NCBI GenBank assembly: GCA_910579955.1
Contig: CAJTWE010000028.1
Coordinates: forward strand, 1 to 33,141
Length of the DNA stretch: 33,141 nt
Reading direction: 5' to 3'
DNA from: an uncultured Ruminococcus sp.
GTDB lineage: Bacteria > Bacillota > Clostridia > Oscillospirales > Ruminococcaceae
Shown one piece after another: positions 15,801 to 22,481 of the stretch. How positions within the stretch are numbered: position 1 is the stretch's first letter; every line of letters starts with the position of its first letter. The notes under the pieces are model-generated. The model was not told the origin of the DNA. It saw only the letters and a list, made by a program, of their open reading frames with translations, and searched no databases. Position numbers and translations under genes: made by a program.

Positions 15801-15883
15801 GGAAACTCTGTGACTTGTGTGAGGATGAAGAAATTAATGTATTCGATCTTTGCTTGTTAAAACGTAAATTAATCAACAGCTAA
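12833..15883 (+). CDS. Large secreted dockerin protein with internal duplicated beta module
   Basis: The protein (1016 aa) has a signal peptide (about 1-30, ending EAEAA) and GGGAGG before the ATG. Residues 30-440 are largely helical with no recognised family. Residues 460-900 are beta-strand-rich, like a right-handed beta-helix or adhesin. They contain two nearly identical modules (499-604 and 717-822, including DLTHLEGDILIHNGSLIISG). Residues 905-955 are Ig-like, and 959-1016 a dockerin (GDVNRDGEITVADAVILQKW, CEDEEINVFDLCLLK). It is therefore a secreted protein likely to dock onto a scaffoldin at the cell surface, but no catalytic motif is visible, so it may be a binding or adhesion component. 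It lies in the same transcription direction as the promoter at 9676 and is paralogous to the amber-interrupted gene upstream. Confidence 0.88.
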   Translation: MSKKLSAIIGLLLTVVMFASFSIGNFEAEAAVSASYDTYLADFLLNDATAQSYINREYSIPYRKYVEDRRNSLTYTAMLEAWEILTFDAKLADKSGKCVAYYETILYDTIYGGLDGNSELNDLTSKVSSVKASTMKTLMEYSEDLVDYELEDIKKGTDLYNTLIKEFVACEALKDAFENISDLKDQLDKCKDLYEAVEKVAKVEALVENQEQIKKIVTDIGNSTANPALKLACARMTVIMDDVIPDQIIAGVFASESTIGEAVDDGFKAVWDAVLVDVAGAKLTIAVKTGQKSGKLAAGMLFSTDKDVEHVYAMDALYDIEDITVNLVKRYQSQYKSNPTQANAKLYTEAFKQLIKTYIEGVDYSKTYAEITNEQGLINQIFKKFESDDYKRFINMLDNMRLTYEDYLNYIDVCVYNNYLADVPNETVKKKVKIVKKATETTDADIMSYFDTYKTVDALYTNRVVKEEWVLTEDYTTHGSLTVEADIDLNGHTLTVGGDLTHLEGDILIHNGSLIISGDYLATKISTDSNGKIIYGNTSNNPVLRMVWENDYVFVGGDFRVNPYPLNNCALSEGVLEIQGGFYFYASNHSYGSNRYHFTENNTVILSGTDDQIIYMENTNCSFNNLKIMNIDKRNIITEGFITIANEATGIGNKLSIKSQNSSLSLGMITCSNIDVLGNVSFHGTTKLNGKSTLINGSMNCNGNVDINGEELSVTGDLTHLEGDILIHNGSLIISGDYLATKISTDSNGKIIYGNTSNNPVLRMVWENDYVFVGGDFRVNPYPLNNCALSEGVLEIQGGFYFYASNHSYGSNRYHFTENNTVVFSGNKNQTIYVENSNCTFNKVEFKNNDSMTINITGFFKSNNGIIVNYGNVTIKSDNTNANVTDIFMRAGAKVTLTGNMNGFNSINKASFSSNMADYVSVSASTITAESVGDAEVTVTNNDGDSIINLTVEKPFELGDVNRDGEITVADAVILQKWILAVPNTRLSDWKLCDLCEDEEINVFDLCLLKRKLINS
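14327..14643 (+). repeat. 317-bp internal duplication, copy 1
   Basis: Aligned base for base with 14981-15297 I see only three differences, which is about 99% identity, in frame. It encodes one beta module of the secreted dockerin protein. Confidence 0.92.
14981..15297 (+). repeat. 317-bp internal duplication, copy 2
   Basis: Second copy at a fixed offset of 654 bases (218 codons). Two of the three differences are synonymous-looking third-position changes, so the duplication is recent or kept alike by gene conversion. Confidence 0.92.
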
Positions 15884-15948
15884 AAACTCTCTATCTGCAC
15901 AACAAGAGAGAAATATAGGGTTTATTCCGATATATCGGGACAAACAGA

Positions 15949-15988
15949 AACCTTCGCAGGAGAAATCTTGCGGAGGTTTTTGTTTTTT
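15949..15988 (+). terminator. Terminator of the dockerin operon
   Basis: AACCTTCGCA pairs with TGCGGAGGTT (one wobble), followed by TTTTTGTTTTTT. It lies 65 bases after the stop at 15883. A 12-base palindrome CCGATATATCGG precedes it. Confidence 0.85.
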
Positions 15989-16062
15989 ATATCGCTTGAA
16001 ATGTAATAGAAAAAAGTACAATTATCGCCAAATGGGCTGAAAATTATGCGATTAAACAATAG

Positions 16063-16109
16063 AACCCGCTTGTGTCAAAATTATAACTGACACAAGCGGG
16101 TTACTTTTC
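16063..16109 (+). terminator. Second strong hairpin after the dockerin operon
   Basis: A perfect 15-base-pair stem, AACCCGCTTGTGTCA (16063-16077) with TGACACAAGCGGGTT (16088-16102), is followed by ACTTTTCTT. With the hairpin at 15949 it insulates this region from the minus-strand genes beyond. The rest of 15989-16227 holds no gene; CTTTTGCGAAA at 16122-16132 repeats half of the recombination-like site. Confidence 0.75.
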
Positions 16110-16227
16110 TTAGAATATAACCTTTTGCGAAAAAAGAAAAAATTGTATTATATCAAATTAAGGTGCCTCACTTTATGTTATATATTGGTGCAATTAAGGT
16201 TTAGCTGTATCAATATTTCACAATCTT

Positions 16228-16917
16228 TTAGATTTGTGTTTGCTGAAGGGTGTGATATTCGTCAACAAGTTCTGTTGTAAATTCTTTCAAATCAACAGTA
16301 CAATCTACTAAGATTTGTTTCATTTCCTCAATCTTCTTTGCATATTCCTTTTTAAGCTGTTCCTGTGCTTTTATAAGACGATCTCTTTTGTTAGCTTCGA
16401 TGGCATTTCTTACAAATTCTTCGCATCTTTTGTTATCATAATCACATCTTGCTTTTAAAATGAGATACTCCGCCGATAGTTCTGTCCAGTAATTAAAAAT
16501 TGAGATAAATTCAAGGAACAAACTGTAACCATTAATATCATTTAAGCGGCGAAAGACACACCTCCTTTCTTCTTCTGACGGAAGCAAGAGCGTTCGCCTC
16601 ATCATTTCGTTTTTCAAGCTTTTAAAATCTCCTTTTAAATCTTCAAGAGTTGAAACGAGACTGTTGAATTTTCCAGATATTTGCGGTGCTTTATAGTCTC
16701 TAACCATCATCAGCTGAACTTTCTCATATTCAAACTGAATTGTTGCTGCCATATCTGCAAGTGTGTCATCAAGTTCCTCATTGTACACAATTGCATTATC
16801 AGAGTCATGTATTTTTTTAAATGATTCATCAAGAGATTTTTCAAAATCCTCAGCCGTAATGATTTCAGCATCTAAATTCTCATTTAAATCCCTTTCGATA
16901 CAATCAATCTTTAACAT
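16228..16917 (-). CDS. Hypothetical coiled-coil protein
   Basis: I do not recognise this 229-aa soluble protein. It is strongly charged and predicted helical throughout. The C-terminal third (KAQEQLKKEYAKKIEEMKQIL) and the centre (STLEDLKGDFKSLKNEMMRR) have heptad-like coiled-coil patterns. There is no signal peptide or membrane segment. CGGAGG stands a suitable distance before the ATG. It lies 91 bases downstream of the other unknown gene on the same strand, so the two probably form an operon. Their placement beside a phage replication module suggests phage or satellite accessory genes. Confidence 0.75.
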   Translation of the reverse strand: MLKIDCIERDLNENLDAEIITAEDFEKSLDESFKKIHDSDNAIVYNEELDDTLADMAATIQFEYEKVQLMMVRDYKAPQISGKFNSLVSTLEDLKGDFKSLKNEMMRRTLLLPSEEERRCVFRRLNDINGYSLFLEFISIFNYWTELSAEYLILKARCDYDNKRCEEFVRNAIEANKRDRLIKAQEQLKKEYAKKIEEMKQILVDCTVDLKEFTTELVDEYHTLQQTQI

Positions 16918-17008
16918 TGTTTTTATACCTCCGTTGTTATTTATATATCATATGTCTCTGCTACAGATAGTATGAATTTGCAGCAGGACATTATGTTGCC
17001 AAATACTT

Positions 17009-17638
17009 TTATTTTTGTTCGTCAGAAATAGTTTCTTCCAGAATAGTTGTTTTGCTTTCTGAAAATCCCGATGTTGCCTGTAATGCCTCACGATATGCCT
17101 TGTTGTTTCGTGTTTTACTTGGTTTGTGAGGAACATTGCAACAGCAAATAATAGCAGCTACAGTACACTCAAATATTATGGTGTATATATCTTTTGTTTT
17201 TATACATTTTATCAGTCTTTCTTTGAGTTCATCGCTTAAATGCGGATTGTCGCCATTTTTGAGACAATCAAGGAGTTTTGCCTTATAAATTTCCTCAGAT
17301 CCGTAAGGATAAAAATTTAGCTTGTCCTTTACAATTTTTTTGAACGCCCCGGCTGAAGGAATATCATACCTTTTCTTGTAGTATATGCCTGTTACAAAAA
17401 AATTCCGCATAGCTGGCGGTGCATTGTTAATACCATGCTTCATATCGTAGCTCCGTTGCTTCATTGAGTGCTCAAAAGGATGGAATATTCTCTTTTCGTT
17501 ATTCTTAAAATCTTTGCAGCAAGCAAGAGCATTAATAAAACTCATATGTTCTGCCAATTCGCTTGTAATTATCTCACACAAGATTGAGATTACAAAGCAG
17601 TAATTGAATTTAGGTTTCTGTTCGTCTAAATTTCTCAT
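17009..17638 (-). CDS. Hypothetical protein, first gene of the unknown minus-strand pair
   Basis: I do not recognise this 209-aa protein. It contains a Cys-rich hydrophobic patch (FECTVAAIICCCNVPHKPSK, about residues 155-175) and many basic residues. The N terminus (NYCFVISILCEIITSELAEH) looks like a buried helix rather than an export signal. GGAGGGG lies shortly before the ATG. The transcript would start within 17639-17760, where TTTCTGATA is repeated and could bind a regulator. It is probably coexpressed with the coiled-coil gene at 16228-16917. No function can be assigned. Confidence 0.72.
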   Translation of the reverse strand: MRNLDEQKPKFNYCFVISILCEIITSELAEHMSFINALACCKDFKNNEKRIFHPFEHSMKQRSYDMKHGINNAPPAMRNFFVTGIYYKKRYDIPSAGAFKKIVKDKLNFYPYGSEEIYKAKLLDCLKNGDNPHLSDELKERLIKCIKTKDIYTIIFECTVAAIICCCNVPHKPSKTRNNKAYREALQATSGFSESKTTILEETISDEQK

Positions 17639-17757
17639 TGGTTACCCCTCCTAAAACATATAACTTAAAACTAAAAAACGCTATCTTACCGCAAAAAATC
17701 GCATCAGAAAACTGTTACCCCATGTTACTTTATGGAACTTTCTGATATTTTCTGATA

Positions 17758-17786
17758 CTGACATTTGAAAACTATGAAGTTATAAT
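17758..17786 (+). promoter_or_regulatory. Candidate sigma-70 promoter, rightward
   Basis: CTGACA (17758-17763), 17 bases, TATAAT (17781-17786). It would transcribe through the 17809-17836 hairpin toward the sigma-like gene. Confidence 0.55.
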
Positions 17787-17993
17787 ATAGGTAAGGACAG
17801 CACGCTCATAATGTATTTTTTTCCATAAATACATTATAAGCTAACCGTTTGTTTTTTTCAAGATAATAGTGATTATTTGTAAAAAAATCGTGGTTAAAAC
17901 CAAATGGTAACAGAAACTTGTTGTGCAATCCCACAACAACATCTTATCAGTAGCGCTGCAGGCTTGTCTTAGACTGATAGATGTACAATTGAA

Positions 17994-17999
17994 TATAAT
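17994..17999 (+). promoter_or_regulatory. -10 element placing the start of the structured leader
   Basis: TATAAT at 17994-17999 has TAGACT (a 4/6 match to the -35 consensus) 18 bases upstream. Transcription would begin near 18006, precisely where the long stem of the leader begins. Confidence 0.45.
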
Positions 18000-18005
18000 A
18001 GCAAG

Positions 18006-18135
18006 ACGGCGACTAAGATAGTCCGATTGCCAAGCGGAGCATAGTATAGCTATGCCCAAATGACAGTCGAACCATGTTCAGTCGCCGTTTTTATGCCTCC
18101 GCTTTGGCAGTCATGTCAAAAACGGAGGTATTTTA
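18006..18135 (+). promoter_or_regulatory. Structured 5' leader with terminator and ribosome-site-masking stems
   Basis: ACGGCGACT (18006-18014) pairs with AGTCGCCGT (18080-18088), followed by TTTTT: an intrinsic terminator closing a roughly 80-base structure with an inner GCATAG/CTATGC hairpin. CCTCCG (18096-18101) can pair with the ribosome site CGGAGG (18123-18128) of the next gene. The same segment, CTCCGCTTTGGC, can instead pair with GCCAAGCGGAG (18029-18039). These are mutually exclusive pairings. It matches no riboswitch class that I recognise. Regulation by this RNA is inferred. Confidence 0.55.
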
Positions 18136-18744
18136 ATGAATACGAAAATCAAATTCAAGGAACTTCTCGCCATGATTCCCGAAAAGCCGAAAGGTAAGGT
18201 GCCGACCTATAAGCACTTAACCGAAACTGAAGAACCTTTACTTATCAATTCTGACGGAAGTGTACGCTGTTACTCGTCCGGTTATGCTGCATACTCTTCA
18301 GTAAGCGGAAAGACAGTCTTTTCTGTATTTGACTGTGATACATACACATATGAATCAGAAATCGGAGAAGCTGGTGTTGTGATCAGCAGAGAACAGATTG
18401 CTGATATGAAATGGGATATTCCCCTGGTTTTGCTTGGAGAATCACGTGTAGCAAATAATCTCCTGAATAGAGAAATTAAACATCGTCATTTGCTTGGTGA
18501 AGACAACGATATCGAAGATTTTGCAGGCAGCTATGATGATTCCAATCCGGCGGATTCCATCAAAGAATACTGCGAAAGCTTAACTGAAAAACAGAAACAG
18601 ATTATTGAACTTTACTTTGTGTATGAATATTCACAGAGGGGAATTGCTGAGATTTTAGGAATTCATAAAAGTACAGTGCAGACAATTGTTGAAAGAGCAA
18701 TAAAAAAGATACGAAAAATTGTGCAAAGTAACGATTTTTCATAG
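18136..18744 (+). CDS. Sigma-70 region 4-like phage transcription regulator
   Basis: The protein (202 aa) has residues 145-195 resembling sigma region 4: LTEKQKQIIELYF, YSQRGIAEILGIHKSTVQTI, then a basic helix. The N-terminal 140 residues match nothing I know and lack sigma region 2, so it may be a dedicated phage or element regulator rather than a complete sigma factor. ACGGAGG stands seven bases before the ATG, inside a possible masking hairpin of the leader at 18006-18135. As the first gene of the replication module it likely controls later genes. Confidence 0.8.
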   Translation: MNTKIKFKELLAMIPEKPKGKVPTYKHLTETEEPLLINSDGSVRCYSSGYAAYSSVSGKTVFSVFDCDTYTYESEIGEAGVVISREQIADMKWDIPLVLLGESRVANNLLNREIKHRHLLGEDNDIEDFAGSYDDSNPADSIKEYCESLTEKQKQIIELYFVYEYSQRGIAEILGIHKSTVQTIVERAIKKIRKIVQSNDFS

Positions 18745-18798
18745 GAGTGTCGTCCAAATGCTCCTCCTAATGCCTTAAAAACGAAGGGGGTGAAAAAT

Positions 18799-18993
18799 AT
18801 GTCTGTTACAGTAAAAGAAAGAGAATGTCATGACGTAGCACAGCTTTTAAATTATGCTGCCGACCGACAGGACTTGCCGTTTGAGTACAGCAGGCTGATG
18901 AAGCGTGGAGCATCACTTCTATTCCAGCTTTCAGCATTCTGTACAATGCTTACTGCACAAAAGGAGGAACAAAAAAATGCCGACATTGTATGA
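18799..18993 (+). CDS. Small hypothetical phage protein
   Basis: I do not recognise this 64-aa protein (ATG 18799, chosen because AAGGGGGTG is close upstream; an in-frame GTG lies at 18790). It is helical, with VAQLLNYAADRQDLPFEYSR and a middle hydrophobic patch. Its 3' end overlaps the Gp157-like gene by 17 bases, so it belongs to the replication operon. Confidence 0.6.
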   Translation: MSVTVKERECHDVAQLLNYAADRQDLPFEYSRLMKRGASLLFQLSAFCTMLTAQKEEQKNADIV

Positions 18994-19441
18994 AATTGAT
19001 TCAGCTGTTATGGCTTGCATTGACGAGGAAACAGGCGAAATTCTCGATGAAGAAAAACTGAACACCTTGATTATGGAGCGTAACAGGAAACTTGAAGGTG
19101 TGGCACTCTGGATTAAAAATCTTGAATCCGATGCAGCAGCTATCAAAACAGAACGTAACGCACTGGACAAGCGTATGAAATCAGCTGAAAATAGGGCTAA
19201 ATCGCTCCGTGAATGGCTGAAAAATGCCCTTAAATACCAGCCGTTTGAAACTGCAAGAGTGCGTGTATCGTTCAGGAAATCAGAATCAACTGAAATTGAT
19301 GAAAGTGTACTTGACAAGAAGTGGTGCAGGGAGAATGTTACTTATATTCCCGACAAAACAGCAATTAAAACCGCAATCAAGGCAGGTCAGACGATTGCAG
19401 GTGCAAGGCTTGTTGTCAACCAGAATATTCAGATAAAGTGA
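18977..19441 (+). CDS. Siphovirus Gp157-like protein
   Basis: This 154-aa protein fits the siphovirus Gp157 family. It begins MPTLYEIDSAVMACIDEETG, has an extended coiled-coil (LEGVALWIKNLESDAAAIK, then AENRAKSLREWLKNALKY), and ends in a small beta domain (VRVSFRKSESTEID). Family members sit at the start of phage replication modules and their function is not well defined. AAGGAGG precedes the ATG. It overlaps the gene before it and lies ten bases from the ATPase gene after it. Confidence 0.88.
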   Translation: MPTLYEIDSAVMACIDEETGEILDEEKLNTLIMERNRKLEGVALWIKNLESDAAAIKTERNALDKRMKSAENRAKSLREWLKNALKYQPFETARVRVSFRKSESTEIDESVLDKKWCRENVTYIPDKTAIKTAIKAGQTIAGARLVVNQNIQIK

Positions 19442-19451
19442 GGTTTTAGTT

Positions 19452-20231
19452 ATGGGAGTACCGATTTTGATTATGGGATTTTCAGGAAGTGGCAAATCAA
19501 CTTCAATGCGTAATTTTGGAAAAGATGAGCTGGCACTGGTGAATGTCAACAGCAAGCCACTTCCGTTCAGAACTCATTTTACAAACACAATCAACAGTGA
19601 TAATTATGCCGATATTACGGCATTTATCAAACGTCAGACAGTAAAAGTTGTTGTGATTGATGATACGCAGTATCTTATGCTGAACGAATTTATGAGACGT
19701 TCTAAAGAGGGCGGATATCAAAAATATACTGACATCGGCAAAAATTTCTGGGAGCTTGTCCGGCTTGTGGAACAGCTTCCATCTGACGTTGTCGTTTACT
19801 TTTTACAGCATATTGAAACCGGTGAGGACGGCAGGCTTAAGGCAAAAACTATCGGTAAACTGCTTGATAATCAGATTAACGTTGAGGGTATGTTCACAAT
19901 CGTCCTAAAAACTCATGTTGTTGACGGAAGGTATCTGTTTGCAACGCAGACGGACGGTTCCGATACATGTAAATCACCATTGGGACTGTTTGAAACAATG
20001 TATATTCCTAACGATTTAAAAGCAGTTGATGAGGCTGTACGTGGCTATTACAACTTTACAGACGGCGAAAAATGCAGCGAGTGCGGTAATACAATTATTT
20101 CTGCAAGCGGAAAAACTGTTGATGAAATAGTTGAGGGCAGTCAAAGAACTTATGGCAAAAAAATGTGCTGGGAATGTGTTATGAAAAAATTCAAGGAGCA
20201 GAAAGCAAATGCTGAGACCGTATCAAATTGA
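19452..20231 (+). CDS. Phage P-loop ATPase with C-terminal zinc ribbon
   Basis: The protein (259 aa) has an N-terminal Walker A GFSGSGKS (Lys15) and Walker B VVVIDD (Asp70, Asp71), typical of the RecA-like/AAA nucleotide-binding proteins of phage replication modules. The C terminus carries two CxxC pairs (Cys208/211 and Cys239/242), a probable zinc ribbon. Its likely role is in recombination or as a replication loader beside the helicase. Its 3' end overlaps the helicase start by 23 bases, indicating translational coupling. Confidence 0.85.
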   Translation: MGVPILIMGFSGSGKSTSMRNFGKDELALVNVNSKPLPFRTHFTNTINSDNYADITAFIKRQTVKVVVIDDTQYLMLNEFMRRSKEGGYQKYTDIGKNFWELVRLVEQLPSDVVVYFLQHIETGEDGRLKAKTIGKLLDNQINVEGMFTIVLKTHVVDGRYLFATQTDGSDTCKSPLGLFETMYIPNDLKAVDEAVRGYYNFTDGEKCSECGNTIISASGKTVDEIVEGSQRTYGKKMCWECVMKKFKEQKANAETVSN

Positions 20232-21534
20232 ATTGATTGAAAAGGCTCGTGACGCCTATCGTAACGGAGCAAGAGCACCATGTATTGTACTCCCCTGCGG
20301 CGGCGGTAAATCAGTGATTGTGGCGGAAATGGCAAAATCCGCGACAAAGAAAGGAAATCAGGTATTGTTTTTAGTTCATAGACGTGAACTTGTTGAACAG
20401 ATTAAACGTACTTTTGAGTGGTGGGGTGTTGATATGAACAGGTGCGATGTTATGATGGTGCAGACTGCAAGCAGGCGGATTTCCCGTCTGCCTGCTCCCG
20501 ACCTGATTATTACCGATGAGAATCATCATTCAAAAGCATCGACATACCGCAAAGTTTACGATGCATTTCCCAATGCTAAGCGAATCGGTGTGACTGCTAC
20601 TCCAATCAGGCTTGACGGTTCAGGACTGGGCGATGTCAACGATGCTCTTGTGGTCGGCGTATCATCAAAATGGCTCATTGAGCATCAATATCTCGCACCT
20701 TACGATTACTATGCTCCGTCCATTGCAGACTTAACAGGAATCAAAATCCGGCACAGCGAATATGAAACAAAATCTGTGGAAAAGGCAATGCTGAAAACGG
20801 CTGTATTCGGCGATGCTATCAAATATTACAGACAGCTTGCAAGCGGTAAACAGGCGATTTGCTACTGCGTTTCGGTAAATCACTCTATAGCTATGGCGGA
20901 GGAATTCAGCAGTGCAGGAATTATCGCAGAACATATTGACGGTACTGCTCCAAAAGCCGACAGAGAGCGAATTATCGACGATTTTCGTAAAGGTAAAATA
21001 AAAATCCTCTGCAATGTAGATTTAATCAGTGAGGGATTCGACGTACCCGACTGCGAGTGTGCTATTCTGCTAAGACCGACCAAATCGCTGACACTGTACA
21101 TTCAGCAGTCTATGAGATGTATGCGTTATAAGAAAGGCAAGCGGGCTGTCATCATAGACCATGCGGGAAATTATGCCCGTTTTGGAATGCCTGATGCGGA
21201 CAGAAAATGGTCGCTTGACGGCAGAAAAAAGTCTGAAAATAACCGTGATTCTGATGATGAAGTTAAGGTGACGCAATGCCCTGAATGTTTCTACACCTTT
21301 GAACCGCCAAATTTAGGCAGACCTGTATGCCCTGCCTGCGGATATATTTTTCCGAAAAAAGAGCGTACTCTTGATACCGAGGAAGATACCAAGCTGGAGA
21401 AGATTACAGGTTTTACGCTGGATTTCAGTTCACCTGATGACTGCAAAAATATGCATGATTTGCAGGTGTATGCAAAGAAAATGGGCTATAAAAAAGCTGG
21501 TGCTACTTTCAGGCAAGACAAAGGGGCTGGATAA
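20209..21534 (+). CDS. Superfamily 2 DEAD/DEAH-type phage helicase
   Basis: ATP-dependent helicase (441 aa) with motif I PCGGGKS (29-35), motif II DENHH (103-107; Asp103 and Glu104 conserved, with Asn in the usual Ala position), motif III TATP (129-132), motif V DLISEGFDVP (271-280) and motif VI QQSMRCMR (299-306). A zinc finger (Cys357, 360, 374, 377) follows in the C-terminal tail. It would unwind DNA during phage replication. AAGGAG lies upstream within the preceding gene. The VRR-NUC gene begins one base after its stop. Confidence 0.93.
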   Translation: MLRPYQIELIEKARDAYRNGARAPCIVLPCGGGKSVIVAEMAKSATKKGNQVLFLVHRRELVEQIKRTFEWWGVDMNRCDVMMVQTASRRISRLPAPDLIITDENHHSKASTYRKVYDAFPNAKRIGVTATPIRLDGSGLGDVNDALVVGVSSKWLIEHQYLAPYDYYAPSIADLTGIKIRHSEYETKSVEKAMLKTAVFGDAIKYYRQLASGKQAICYCVSVNHSIAMAEEFSSAGIIAEHIDGTAPKADRERIIDDFRKGKIKILCNVDLISEGFDVPDCECAILLRPTKSLTLYIQQSMRCMRYKKGKRAVIIDHAGNYARFGMPDADRKWSLDGRKKSENNRDSDDEVKVTQCPECFYTFEPPNLGRPVCPACGYIFPKKERTLDTEEDTKLEKITGFTLDFSSPDDCKNMHDLQVYAKKMGYKKAGATFRQDKGAG

Positions 21535-21535
21535 A

Positions 21536-21850
21536 ATGACAGGTGAACATAAAATACAAAACGAGATACGGCTCGCTCTTTCCGACAGCTGTATCATTTT
21601 CAGAATGAATGTCGGAACAGGCTATACTTTTGACGGCAGATATTTCAATACAGGCGTTCCGAAGGGTTTCTCCGATTTATTCGGATTCCGAAAATCTGAC
21701 GGACGGGCTGTTTTTATCGAGGTAAAAACTTCGAAGGGAAAACCGTTGGCAGAACAAGTGAAATTTCTCGAAACTATGCGAAAAAACGGTGCGATTGCAG
21801 GAATTTGCAGGAGTACCGAAGATGCATTAAAACTCATAAAAGGAGGCTAA
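21536..21850 (+). CDS. VRR-NUC domain nuclease
   Basis: This 104-aa protein is a stand-alone VRR-NUC (PD-(D/E)XK superfamily) nuclease of the kind found beside phage helicases. Visible catalytic features are Glu in EHKIQNEIR, GVPKGFSD with Asp47, the IEVK pair (Glu62, Lys64) and Gln74. It probably resolves branched DNA intermediates. I take ATG 21536 rather than earlier in-frame starts, because it sits directly after the helicase stop and begins the conserved fold. Confidence 0.9.
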   Translation: MTGEHKIQNEIRLALSDSCIIFRMNVGTGYTFDGRYFNTGVPKGFSDLFGFRKSDGRAVFIEVKTSKGKPLAEQVKFLETMRKNGAIAGICRSTEDALKLIKGG

Positions 21851-21852
21851 CT

Positions 21853-22419
21853 ATGGGATTCTCAACCAATTACGATGATGTTCAGGACTTCGACCTTATC
21901 CCAAAGGGCGAATACGAAGTCATCATCAGGAACATTGAAGAACGCACTACACAGAACGGTGCAACGGGACTTAATATGACGCTCGTCATCAGAAATGATG
22001 TGGAGCAGAAATATAAAAACCGCTGTATTTTTCATACTCTCTGGAAGCGCCGTGAGCCTACTGAAGCTGATATGCAGGTGCAGGGATACAGCTTCAAGCA
22101 GATTATGCAGCTTGCAAAGGCTACGATGCTCCCAAGCGGTAAGTCCTACGAAACTGTCAGCGGTCTTTGTGCTGACCTCATCAATCATGTTATTCGTGTA
22201 ACGATTGACCATGAGGAGTACAACGGCAGAACCAGCGAGCGTGTGAAGTATATGAACAGCAGTAAATTTTCCGAATGCAGGCATATTTACAAGGAAAAAT
22301 CTGCTGTTACAGCGGATGCAGTCGCTCAGCGTCCGCAGGAGCAGTTTGCCGGCAGTGCAGGACTTGGCAGTCTCGATGATTTTGAGGAGATTCTCGGTGA
22401 CGGCGATGTGCCGTTCTGA
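21853..22419 (+). CDS. DUF669 phage protein, possibly single-strand DNA-binding
   Basis: The protein (188 aa) fits DUF669: MGFSTNYDDVQDFDLIPKGE, IRNIEERTTQNGA, then a beta-rich domain. The acidic Gly/Asp tail ends GDGDVPF, like the partner-binding C-terminal tip of SSB proteins, supporting a single-strand DNA-binding role. GGAGG precedes the ATG, two bases after the previous stop. It belongs to the replication operon. Confidence 0.87.
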   Translation: MGFSTNYDDVQDFDLIPKGEYEVIIRNIEERTTQNGATGLNMTLVIRNDVEQKYKNRCIFHTLWKRREPTEADMQVQGYSFKQIMQLAKATMLPSGKSYETVSGLCADLINHVIRVTIDHEEYNGRTSERVKYMNSSKFSECRHIYKEKSAVTADAVAQRPQEQFAGSAGLGSLDDFEEILGDGDVPF

Positions 22420-22434
22420 TTAAAAAAGTCTACT

Positions 22435-22458
22435 GGAGGGCGGAAAGTTCCGCTCTCC
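22435..22458 (+). other. Intercistronic hairpin
   Basis: GGAGGGCGGAA pairs with TTCCGCTCTCC around a 2-base loop. No T-run follows, so it may stabilise mRNA or mask the following ribosome site rather than terminate. Confidence 0.45.
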
Positions 22459-22481
22459 TGATAAAGGTGAAGGAGGTAACT

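Larger units (their letters stand above)
17639..18005. other. Inverted-repeat-rich intergenic region upstream of the replication module
   Basis: No gene is seen. The region holds repeated TTTCTGATA (near 17740-17760), TAATGTATTT/AAATACATTA (17809-17836), the palindrome TGGTTAAAACCA (17891-17902) and TTGTTGTG/CACAACAA (17918-17939). It separates the minus-strand pair from the plus-strand phage module and may hold their operators or a replication origin. Confidence 0.5.

Noticed and set aside
17841..18059. 72-codon minus-strand ORF in the palindrome-rich gap
   Set aside because: It crosses the structured leader and promoter of the replication module, has no good ribosome site, and no recognisable protein pattern.
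18006..18088. Leader stem considered as a self-cleaving ribozyme or known riboswitch
   Set aside because: No hammerhead or twister core, nor any riboswitch consensus I know, could be matched; it is left as an unclassified structured leader.
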